Below, one piece after another: positions 1-11,900 of a stretch of DNA of 64,000 nt. The DNA comes from Haemonchus contortus (Eukaryota > Nematoda > Chromadorea > Rhabditida > Trichostrongylidae), in NCBI GenBank assembly GCA_000469685.2, contig LS997562.1, positions 22,636,652-22,700,651 of the forward strand. Direction: 5' to 3'. The position numbers and the translations under genes are program-made. Numbering within the stretch: position 1 is the first letter of the stretch; every line of letters starts with the position of its first letter. The notes beneath the pieces are model-generated. The model worked only from the letters and a program-made list of their open reading frames with translations, was not told the DNA's origin and did no database searches.

Positions 1-1974
1 AACCTCGACTCATCAATTCTAGCAATCCCAGTCAATATCTCAAAAAAAACCATACAGACATCATATAACTTCCTTCCTGTCTTTAGGCTGTGAAGCTTGA
101 GCTTTTGGTTCCTGAAAGCAGGGAGAGGCACATCAAATAAAACGGTCTGCCTTGCTCTCATACTTCTTTTCTGGAAATTAATCGACTCCAAGAGGAGCAA
201 GGCTTGCGAAGCTCAGATCTGAAGGAGATATCACATTTGAAAGAGCCGCCTCAATCCATTCGGAGCACCTCTCGTCATTACTTCGTCGAACATATGACTG
301 GTGGAGTTCTCGAGTACTGTAGTCACACAAAGGCTCTCGAGAAATGAAACAAGACCATCAGGACGTCCTCCGACTCGTGGACTGATTCGTTTTCTAACTC
401 CTCCAGAGGAAGCGGTCTACATGGAATGCAAGTCGCGGAAGATCGGGCGGTATAGAGGAGCTGCGGTCCCCGCTGGGAGGACCCCTCTTGCCGATAGACC
501 ATCAAAGTAAGTCAGTGACCTAGCTGTGCCGTACAAACGAGTCTATTCGCCTGGGAAGATCTTAACGACAAGGCTAAGTGGTTCATTGCATGATAGTGCT
601 TGGCCTCACTTTGCGACAGTGTCGAGGACTATTTACAGGAATGGTTTGGGGATTTCTGACGCATTCGCCCAACTCTCCAGATCTTCCACCTATAGATTAC
701 CACTTTGCGCTTATTATTTTACCGAACGACATTAATTACCTACGACAATGATGAGAACCTGAAACACTGTCCTCACAACTAGAAACTGTGAATTATTGGA
801 TCATATACAAAGCGATTGCGAAAAATTTGTAGAGCGAAATAGGCTCTTTTAAGTAATACTAGTAGTGATGAGCACATTGGCACTAATACTAATACTTCTC
901 GTTACGTCCCTAGCTCCGACCCTTTCATGCAGTAATCTCGCTCCGCGGACCACTCTCTCGCTCCTGCCCTTATGTGGTCGTGGGGCCTCAGACCAATTAT
1001 AACAACAGATTTGTGCAGTCCCTTTCGGACCGCTCACAAGATTTCTGCTTGTACAACCAAAAACAATCCAATCAATATTCGCTCACACAAATCTTTCTAC
1101 TCTCTGCTATTCGACTACATGAAAAAAACCGACATGAAAAAGCTTACTGACGAACCTGCTCGAAAAGTGGCATGTAAAGTAGCAAGTATGTAGTTATATG
1201 AACTTACAAGTGTGTAGTTATAGAAAACTTACAATTTCAAATAACAAATAGTACTCAAAAGTTATGATAGCGAATTCTTCGGCGGTCGCGCCATCTTCGA
1301 ACAAATAATGCTGGAATGCTGTTCTCTGTCCGAATGCTGCCCGGACAGAGAACGCAGACGAGCAAGTTTGTTTGTGGTTTCGTCAGTCGCCCCATTTTGT
1401 CGCGCGACAACTCTCTTGGAACACTCCCAGCAATAGGTTGGTTGAATACTACGGAGCCGTTTCAATGTTCGGGCACAGACGAATTTCGGCGGTCCAAAAG
1501 AATTAGTGATATAGTAATCACACAATGCGAAATGGAATAAACATCAGACGGCAAAAAAAGTATTGACAGGGAATACGCCATGATTGGGTGGACAAGCTAT
1601 CCGCGGTCGACAAAATTACTGTAGCGCGAAGTCTTTTGAATCTTGGAATCTGTCTAGGGCACCCACTCAGTAAGGCATTTGTAAAGTCGGGGAGAAAAGT
1701 GTGGTTCATGCTTTTGGTGCATAGTGGTTTGACGCTCGTTGTGACATGCTTGTGACATCTTCGATATGAGGCATGGGTGTAGTGCAACGAACAGACAACA
1801 AGACAACAACATGTAGTGATTTTTGAAGAAACAAAAATATTGCTTTTTATATTACATGTTCAACATGGGGAACATCGTCGATGCTCCAAAAATTACACCG
1901 GGATAAAGAAAAAAACTGTACTGAGCTGTGAATACACGAACAATGAGGCATCAGACTGAGTCTAACTAATCATA
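1..1974. other. No gene recognised (3' flank of the CCP locus)
   Basis: Only short ORFs without recognisable domains occur here. The stretch lies downstream of the last CCP module. I see no RNA gene or obvious repeat structure in it. Confidence 0.5.
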
Positions 1975-4900
1975 TCATATATGTTTGCTACATGTGCCAA
2001 TCGGTGGTGAATGAGCCATCTGTGCAATTGGCTGTGATGGGTCCTTTTGCAGTGAAGCCAGGATCACAGATAAGCGTTGCCGTTGATCCTGGGCATACGG
2101 TGGGGTAGGATCACTGTAGGTGATGGAACCGTCCAACGGTTTCGATCAATCCGAAAAAGCAGGAGAAGGCCGGATAAAAAACGAAAAGGTCGTTCCTGTA
2201 AGGTATTTGAAAAACGCGAACAGAAAACATGCACATATAGGAACTGAACCATGCAAGCGTGAACGAGAAAGGCGCTAACGATCGAATCGGAACGAATCGG
2301 ATTACCTGTTGTCGATGAACATGAAGCCAAGGGTTGTCCATACACCGTTGCCTACACGTGCTTGTGGACGAACCAATCGGGGTCTGTCCCGATGGACAAG
2401 TCATCGTGACTGTTGTTCCTGAACGAAGTGATAGTATGAGACATCGAAGGTGCATCAAGATGGATACCCTCGGGAAAACGGATGCCTACCTGCGTTCCCA
2501 CGGTCCAAATGTGTTTCCACCACTTGAATAGGCGAGAGTGGAACCGAACGGAGAAAATGGCGGGAAGTAACATACAATCCCCCGAAGCCGAAGTGTTTGC
2601 TGCTGTTGAACAGCTTCCAATTGCAGGCGTCCATTGCCCATTCATGCAGGTCGATAAAGCGGAACCTGGAATATATCAGTATTTTTCATCAGAGATGTTC
2701 GGTGGCATATGCCTTCATCAAATTTATGCCTAGGGTACATAGAATGGGGTTTATATATGGGTCGGATATGTGCATAAGACAGTTAGGATGACGGGCGGGC
2801 AGAAACAGCAGGTCACGCGGCGAGACAACTAAGTTCAATAAACGACATGGTACACGACAGACGACTAGCATGAATGGGTACGCATTGTAAGTGAATCGGG
2901 CTTCACATCTTGTATATAAGGAGGGGCTTTGTTACCTTCGCTAAATTTTTCTCACAGCAGCATACCGTTATGGTACAAGACACCATATCCGTTGAGCCCA
3001 CCCCCCTCGTCTATCAGAACCCATCCAGGGAGTGTCCTATTGACGTTTAGTACCTCACTTAATTAGTGAACTATCATCTGTGCTATATGGGCGCTCAATA
3101 CAGCATCGGGCAGACATTGCTCGTGACATATCAGCTCTAGAGAATAGGAACGCAGAAAAAGAGGCAACTTTCTGTGTGAATTCGTAAGCGAGATAGTAAA
3201 ATCATCCTTCAGAAGTTTGTGTCAACCGGAGGTGGATTCTTTGAAAAATATGGTAGAACCTGATAAAGTTACTCACCCAGAGGCGTTCCACTGGTACAAA
3301 GAAGAGTAGCAGTAGAACCAGGCGAGTGACTTATAGAGAAGTCATTGTCACTGTAGTCTACCGTACCACCCATTGCTTGAATTGTAGGGCATGTTCCTGG
3401 AAGTGGACGCTTAGTAAGTGTTGAAGATCCTAGTAATCATCGTACCTGTTCCTGTTCCCGTGGTACCACCCAAACCACCTGTCGTTGTCCCGCATGTTCC
3501 CAGTGTTGCTGGAGTCCAAACACCATTCAGACATGTAGATGTGCTCATTCCTAAGTTGATATCGCTACAGTAACACTGAAGGTGGAAAAGTAGAAAGCCT
3601 GGAAGCCTTCTAAGGCTTCATGTCCTTCCACCCGATACGAAGCCTAAAACCCGGAACAGAGCAGTCCCTATACGCAGCAAGCGCATTCTGCATAGTGTTA
3701 TTACGTAGGCTGCCTTTTATATTTCGGGATTTGAGAACAGGAACAAATACTATTTATTGAAAATCGCCTTGACTGCCTTTTCAAAATTCTCCCACATTAA
3801 GATCTATACACTTTTCCCATGGACTCGAACCAATTTTCGGAGCTTTTTTGCCACTCTGATGTAGGTAACTCTAAAACATGGATTCTAAACGCAATCGGCT
3901 TCTTCAGGTGTCGAAAACGTTGACCTGTCATTTTATTTTTTTACGTACGGGATGAGAAGAAGTCACCGGGGACTACATGGCTGGTTACCTGTCAAATCTT
4001 TCTTTTTGAGTGCTCAAAAATGCGGTTTCCTTGAGCCGATTGTGTTGGAGCTCGCATTCTCGTGGCGAGGGATCCAACGCCAACAAATTTTTCACAGTCA
4101 AATGTTCAATCAAAAATGAATGTAAGCTAGTCCTACTAATGCTTAAGGTTGCCCCAATCTTCACGATAGGTCACATTGACGATCTCGCAGCATTAGTTTG
4201 TGCACAGCATGAACTGTTTCCGGGAACGACAACTGGTTTTGGGAACGACCTCCACGAAATTCGTCTTCGAGTGGAAATACGACCTCGGGTGAACTCATTG
4301 GACCACCGATAAACACTGGTTCTGGATGGAGCTTCATCACCAAAAAATTGAACCAAGTTCATCCATGCATTGCTGTTGGGTTAGTCCACGTCGAAAGTTG
4401 TCGCGCGAAAATGCCCACGGTTCAACTCCATAACTTGGCCGAAACAAAACCTTATAACTTAGTGCGAACAACACAAAATCGCGCTCAAATTTTGCAACGG
4501 AACCTCAAAATAGTCAAACTTTACGATAGTGGTGTCAATTGCTAGATTGCTACACTAGTGTTCCCAAATCCCGAAATATAAAAGGCAGCCCTCGTATTAA
4601 CTGGTACTCGAAGATGTTAACAGAAATTCAGGTGAAAATTCGATGGATTTTCGTCGCAGGACCACAGCCAGTAGGAAACTGATCAGTCTTGTTAAAATAA
4701 AACTGAAGCTCCATTGAAAAGCTGATTTTCACGTAGAAAAATAACTTCTAATGCCCAGACAAACCTGTCATTGCACTCCCACTGAGACATCTTGCTGAAA
4801 CCGTTGTTCCAGATGGGAAAGGTGGGAAAAGACCCTGATTTGAATAGGTCAGTGATGCTCCAACCGGTGTCGCTATCGCAGGGCAAGTGGTTGCTGAACT

Positions 4901-7900
4901 CGTTTAGTATAAACACGATTTTTGTCAAATCAAGCCATGCCGGTAATATAATCATTCGAAAACGGTATGCAAGATAGAAACCATGAAACTCACCCCCTCC
5001 TGTTGGGTTAGTACCTCCAATTCCTATTAAGTTGGTATTTCCAGTTCCTGTTGAACCACCAAGTCCCGTGCTACTATTACATGTGCCCAACGTAGGAGGA
5101 GTCCATGCACCGTTCGAACAAAGAACGCTGGTCGAACCTAAAAGGATGGTTCACCGTTAACCCGACTCCTTACTCATAAAAACAATGGGATAGGTATAGG
5201 AAGGGAACCAACCTGAAACTGTACCACTTAGGCAAGTCAGGGTAGCAATAGTTCCTGTCGTAGCGGGTGTTCCCATTGAACCGTTCGAGAACGAGATTGT
5301 ACCACCCATAGGCGGAGCCAGCGCAGGGCAGGTAGCTCCTAAATGACGGCGTATGCCTTCATTTCTAATCTCAGAAAGTGAAAGGTACCCCTAAAAACCT
5401 AGAAACTCTTCAATAACACTGAAAATAAGCAAAATTGCTGCCTGGCTACGTTTTTAGTGGGTTCTTCGAGAACGTCTACTCAGCTTTTGCTGCTACCCAG
5501 CGTAACTCTGGTATCACAGGATCCATAATGCCGTTTCTGTCGGCAAGAACCGCTAATGCCTCCCCATGAATTAGCTACTGGGAGAATCTTCAGTTTCAGA
5601 ACCCACCAGGACTGCTACCCACGGCTCCGCCGATCATGCTCGAATTGCAAGTCCCAAGGGATGGTGGGAACCATTGACCATTCGAGCAGGTTGATGACGT
5701 TGCTCCTGAAAGGTGCCACTCATTCATAAAGAACGAAATCTTTTTAGATAATCCTTACCTAATGGTGAGCCACTCAAGCAGTTCATCGTTGCAGTAACTC
5801 CCGAGTTAAAAGGACCGAGCATGTTTCCAGTAGAATAGCTCACAGTGGCTCCGATTGGAGTCGTTATAGGTGGGCATGTTTGACCTGAAAAGAAATTGTA
5901 TCTGGTTTGATTGGGTCGAAGTAAAAAGTAATAAATCGAAGAGTCACTCATGTGGGCGGACCACTCTAAAAAGCAGCTAGACGTAGAAAAAATGATAATT
6001 AAAATGAGATCGCAAACCTCCACTGCCTCCAATGCCTCCGATGCCTCCAGTGCCTCCTACGCCTCCGGTGCCTCCGGTACCCGTCGTTGAACACGAGCCC
6101 CAAAGTGGTAGGATTCCATTGGCCGTTCGTACATGAAGCTGTTGAAGCACCTGTAAAAGTCAGTGAGCTACGGGAGTATGATTTGGTTTTTTGATCGTCC
6201 TATGATCCACATCCGATTCCGTTCCGAGTTGAGAGGACGATAAATTGACGAGGGTGGAGTGAAAACAGAAGTTAAGTACTACGCCAGTAAAGAGAGAGTT
6301 AAGAAGTCCATATCGATGAAAGGAATTGGGGAAATTGGGAAGTTGATTTGATCCCCCCAACACTTCTACTTTTTGACTCCGAAAAATCTCCACCCTAGCT
6401 TCTACAGACGAGTAGCTCTTCTCCTGTTCCACAAAGAGCATACGCTTATTATAGGGCACACTTTATGGGTAACGCTACTTGCCAGATACTCTTCACCTTT
6501 TTCAAACCTTTGAACACGCACCTGTAGGGAATCCATTATTGCACATAAGAGTCACGGTTGAACCAGCTGGATATGGTCCTGTATTTCCACCAGTGGAGTA
6601 CTGTAGCGTTCCCCCGAATGGTGGGAACATTGCAAAGCAAGTTAGACCACTTCCAGTATTGCCAGTACCTAGAATTTGCGATTATATTCAAATATTCAAT
6701 AGAAAAAGTGGGAAAGAATATGATAGTCAAATATGTGGGTACTTGTTCCTTCTGATAACAGACCTCCTGTTCCGGTAGTGGAACAAGTGCCTAGTGTTGG
6801 TGGATTCCACTGACCATTTGTACAGAATGCAAACGAGGCGCCTAAAATTGATGGGAAATCCAGTGCGGTCCTTACAGAGAATTCAAGAACATTGTTATTT
6901 CCAGACTCGTCTAGAACGATAGAAATCTAACTTGTTCATCGGCTGGCTAACGCAAGTCATTGTATAGACCTTATACCGCTTTCAACACGCTCTACGACTC
7001 TGAGTAGAAATAGAAGTCGAGTGGGTGGGCGCATGCTTCAGACGAGACCAACATGACATGGTCTGCTGTGAGACAACTAAGCGAAAGTCGTAGCTTCCTA
7101 TGACCTAGGCCTCGGGCCCATCATACACCCATCTCTGACCCAAACTCATAGGGCGTATCGTAATTGATAGGCACTTGCTCCAGACAGTGGCTCCGGGTCC
7201 ATCGACGATACTTACGTCAGGATCGTCAACATTTTCCCTCAAACGTGTGAGATCAACAAATCAAGGAAATTAAAGATGTATGGTTTCGCTTCTCTTGGGC
7301 GATCTGGGCCTCTAAAATAAAAGTATGCCATTTCAATATTACGCTCTGAAGCATTGAATGTTTCAACTCCTACGGCTTCATCATAACATGTGGACCGAGA
7401 CGAGTCCATAAGTTCAAGAGAATTTTGATTATTGGTTTTAGTTCCGCCTACTTTTGCGTTTACACCGCCTACTTACCGATATTCCGCTACTGTATTTCTC
7501 CCTGCTGACAATTCACTTCAAAACGATATTGCGCTTACTCTTTTAAAATCCCATTATTTCAGACCACATTTACGACGAACTTTTACGATGCTTCTACCCC
7601 ATGGAGGTGAGCTCAGCAGCACATTTCAATCAAAAATCCAGACATGTATGAAATGAAACCTTTCCACGTGGATCATCATCTTAATCGACAATAATTTCGT
7701 TCCAGAAGGATCTATAGGAGAAATTCATAAATACCTGTCGGAAACCCTGAACTGCACATAAGGGATACAGTTGAGCCGGATGGGAATGGTCCGGTAGTAC
7801 CACCTTGAGAATATGAGAGCGTTCCTCCAACTGGTGCGAACAACGCTGGACATGTCGAGCTTGTACCCGTGCCAGTGCCGGTGCCTGAAAATTCAACAAC

Positions 7901-8429
7901 CGGTTTGTTAGAAATCACTTAACGTCAAGGGTTTTCGTAAGTTTTCAGCGATGCAAATTCTTAGATTTCCGAAGCTCTTAGACTGTTAAAAGTAGGGAAT
8001 GGACGAGATTGTCGACCTCGTTCGAAAAAAAATTTCTGATGAAAGGTTCTCCTGCCGATGGACAGCTACTAACGACATGTCCTCGACTCTTTCACTGTGG
8101 AACCTTCGGAAAAAGCGCCTGTTCAGCTACCCACCTCCATCCAGAGAGCATGTTCCAAGTGTGGGCGGTGACCATACTCCGTTCATACATGTGCTGACAG
8201 AGGTTCCTGAATTCACCAACATAGATGACCAACTCAACTGGCCGACTGCTAAGAAGCTTACCAGTCGGGATTCCGTTGTTACAGCGAAGTGTTACGGTAG
8301 TTCCTGCATTGAAAGGGCCAAAATTAGATCCGTTGGAATAGTTCAGAGTACCGCCAAATGGTGGGAACAAGGGTGGGCATGTTTGTGAAGTAGCACCGAT
8401 ACCACCGATACCACCCACACCGCCTGTAC
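1975..8429 (-). CDS. Multi-CCP (sushi) extracellular protein, 3' block of about nine modules; may be the continuation of the 8902-17120 gene
   Basis: No intact signal exon is visible. Exons read by phase: 8262-8429, 8135-8206, 7735-7884, 6764-6841, 6522-6668, 6018-6150, 5759-5884, 5608-5705 (approximate), 5213-5338, 4994-5137, 4765-4893, 3446-3550, 3277-3396, then degraded exons 2490-2665, 2306-2418 and a terminal one ending at 1975. Each module follows one plan: a Gly/Thr linker, a first Cys in TCPxLxPP, GGTLxYS, a second Cys in a TVTLxC-type strand, a phase-1 intron, then xSTxCxNGxWxPPxLGTC with Cys 3 and 4. This is a four-cysteine CCP pattern with the conserved Trp. Linkers contain runs such as GGVGGIGGIG. 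CCP proteins are extracellular protein-binding modules; the ligand here is unknown. Frame breaks: exon 6018-6150 is 133 nt where 132 is needed, exon 2490-2665 carries two extra bases, and exon 2306-2418 two more. The last module has further shifts and lacks a clear first Cys. The gene is either decaying at its 3' end or misassembled there. Confidence 0.72.
3704..4594 (-). mobile_element. Degraded mariner-family element in a CCP-gene intron
   Basis: Terminal inverted repeats of about 30 bp (left copy reads GGCTGCCTTTTATATTTCGG) lie at 3704-3735 and 4563-4594 and are flanked by TA at 3702-3703 and 4595-4596. On the minus strand near 4171-4362 there is a mariner-like transposase N-terminal fragment with the TSVYRW...F.RGR and PKPVVVP signatures, broken by shifts. 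At about 890 bp the element is shorter than a complete mariner (about 1.3 kb) and cannot encode a full DD34D enzyme. It sits in the intron between the exons at 4765-4893 and 3446-3550. Confidence 0.8.
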
Positions 8430-8901
8430 CTGAAAGAATGCATTGATGAGTAAGAGGCGACAAGAAACCACTTTGTTAAGGTTAGTCAAGCATGATTAGT
8501 TGTACTGACGGACATTGTTCAGTAGTTATTTCTGGACAAAGCTGACCAACGCAGTTAGAATTTAGCCAACTGAGTCAATAGGTAATAAAAACAATACAAA
8601 TCTGAATAAATAGATTGTAAAAAGGCAAAAATCAAGAGCGTTACCGTACCGTTTATGTCCTCCTCATCTCCAGCAGACTAAAACCTCTTAGCTCTTGACA
8701 ACCTCTGAGCTAAGAGCAAATCTGACCGGGTAGCCGCTATTGATAGCAGCCGCCCGAACTCTGACTATCGCCGTTAGCTAGGCCCTAACACTACCTATAA
8801 TCCCCTTTCTCTGAGAACTGAGACAGGCAGTTTCTGTCCAACACTATTGATGCTTATTCTCGATGAAAATCTGTGGCTAGGTCTTTTTTGAAAGAAGACA
8901 T

Positions 8902-11900
8902 TTAGTAACACTGGTAAATGACTTCAGCAGGACCTCCAGATATTGGAATACATGTGCCCAGTGTAGGCGTGAAGGCACCGTTTTGACAGATTGACGTCGG
9001 TGTTCCGGTCGATGTGAAGCCCATATTGCACGTGAGTGTAGCTACAGTGCCCGACTGCTTGGTTATCTGAATAGTAACTATACTAATGGTATCCATTCCC
9101 TTAAAACAATTGACCTTCCGCTCGAAAACGAAAGTATAATAGAGGGTGAAAGATGAAGCCATCCGAAGGATGCGCCTCGCACTCGGCTTCCTTTCAGAAT
9201 CGTATTTTACACTGTATCTGTTCACTCGATACTTCGTTTGGATTTCATTTCTATAGCTGTTCTACTCACTCACCTCTGACGCGACACCCATACTGTAAGT
9301 AATGACTCCATTCATTACTGTAGGAGGATTTGTACACGTAAGCGAACTGCTCCCCATCACTGTTCCCAATCCACTGAGCCCTGAAAGTGTACGTGAGGAT
9401 ACCTGGGAGGAGAGAATCCATTCATCAGAGGCTGCAGTCGTACCTGGGTTACAAGTCCCTAAAACGGATGGAATCCACGTTCCACCTGAACATGTGCTTG
9501 CCATCGACCCGGATACCGTATAGCCGAGATTGCACGAAAGTGATGCTACCGTACCGGAAGGATAGATGCCTCCTAAAAACGCTGAATGAAGACATCACGG
9601 GAGAGCTCTTGCTTGAAAGGTGACTAAAAGCCTAGGCAAAGCCCATGGCGTCTACCATTGGGAGAATAGCTGTCTGGGATTCACCTCAGATGGCTACTAA
9701 GGAATATGATCTCAAGCAATGGAAGGAGGCGAAGGGCGACGGGAGACTTACCACTAGCGTTCTGGCTATAGTTGACGTAACCGTTCAATGGCGCAGCAAT
9801 GGCCATACATAAGCTTCCAGCATTGCCAGAATTCATTCCTGAAACAGACCAAGAATGAATAAGCTATTTTTTTGGAAGACTGGCCCAAACTTTGATGCAA
9901 ATTCACAAAGTCTCCAAAGTAACTTATTTATTAATGTAAATATCCCGAAGGGTGAGAATATTAATTCATCGACTCTTCGATCTTGAGGTGAGCATTGTGG
10001 AAAGTCACTATACCCTGGTTTACTCACCTGGCTGCTGTCCCGCAATCAGGTTGCTCGAACCATTTTGTGATGAATTCATGCACATACCTTAAAAAAGGTA
10101 TTTCAGATGGAGATAAATGATAGCTATTTTTATTTTAAAAATGATGGAAGGTAGAACCACTGGAAAAATAGGGACGAGATGAAAAAGTCTGGTCGCTGCT
10201 GAAAGGTTGTCAAAATGAAGGGAAGAAAGATAGGACTGGGAACGGATTTCGATTGCTTCTTCCCAGTACATACTTTCTACACAGTTACAGTCCCGATACA
10301 TAGGCACTCATCTGTTTATTTAATAATAATTCTTTCTTTGTTTTTGTTTCTTTTCTTTCTTCCCCTCACTTTTCTTTTTCTCTCAGATATCATCAGATAT
10401 CAGAATTTCGGGGCTAACACGCTCCAAACTTTCGGAAGGATTGCTGAATTCTTATTCCTTAAGTGAGGTACCCTGACTTGCCGAGTACGTTCCGCGCGTT
10501 CGTCGAAACTAGGTCACGCCGCAACCGTCGCTGGCGGCGTGTCAGACCGCGATCTTTGACAGATATCGCAGTTGGCAACGGTTCATACAAATTACGCTCG
10601 GCCCACGGCAGTCAGCTTAAAGCGAAGATAACACGGACTAGTGCAAATTATTCGCTCCGCTGACACTTAGTGGTATTGTAGTGTCATTTCGAGATCGCAG
10701 GAGGCTGCGCTGCGCGCGGAGTGCTCAGGTGACCTAGTTTCGACGGACGCGCGGAGCGGACGTTCTCCTGAATAGTTGTACATTCAATCTAACCTACCCA
10801 ACGGAGGCGTCCAAATGCCGTTTTGGCACAACGATGACGTTGATCCTTGAGGTGTAGAGCCAATGTTGCACATAAGGAATGCGGTAGTACCAGATGCATA
10901 AGGAGTAGAAGTATTGGCTTGGACGTACGTTACGGTGCTACTTTGTATGTTCAGAGCCGAACAACTTAGTCCTGTTTGTGCCTAAAATCGACAATAGCAA
11001 TTATCTTATAAACGGCTATTCAGTTGGGTTAGAAGATAGTATGGCTATAGTTAGATTTAGGTTTCCCAAGCGGCTTAAATTCATTGGTTAATGAAACAAA
11101 GATATTATATAAGTACTGGGTTATTTTAGAGGATCAGACTTGCACAAACCTGTCGCTTCCTTCTAGTAATCTGAAATAATGACGTTTAATAGAGGAGAAA
11201 GAAGCTGGTAGAGAATCAGAAATGGATTGAATCTACCGAATGAACAAGGGAAAAGTCTGGGTCAAATCCATTCGATACTTCAATAGCTTCAGATCTCCAG
11301 TTATCCGAAAATACCCACCCACTTCCGGAGAGAAGGCGCTTCGATTTTGCTTCAGGGCAAAATTCCTCGACGGAAGCAAATATATGAGTAGGTTCCTGCT
11401 TTACTGCTTGCAAAAGTGTTCCCAAAGTAGCTTCTCCCTCCAGAGAATACCCCTAGAAAGGGTTATTCATCCCGCTTCTGTGAAATATTATTCAGAGACG
11501 CAGTCCACGATGAAACCGATTTTAGAAATATCCCTCTAGGATGAATCAGTGATTCCGCCATATACCTATGTGGCACTTTCACAGCTGAAAACGGCCCGGA
11601 TAGGGTGCTGTGAGGGTTCAGAGATTGTACCGGCGGTGTGCCCTACAGAGGCGGACGAGTTTTGACGGCACTGTAGAGGCTACATCATTCACAAGGGCAC
11701 TCGGGGTGGGATGTTCTCACAACTTGTCGTGACGTAGTCTCGTACAACCCGCGACTTCACTTCTTCAGGCGCTACCCTTCGAATGTCATTACGAGAGAGC
11801 TGGTTACTCGCATTATTTGCTCACCAGTCGGATCGCCCAGCTAACGCCGGGCTCTCCTCCTTCTTATGTAATGCCCGGCTACGCCGGGCATCCCCCTTTT

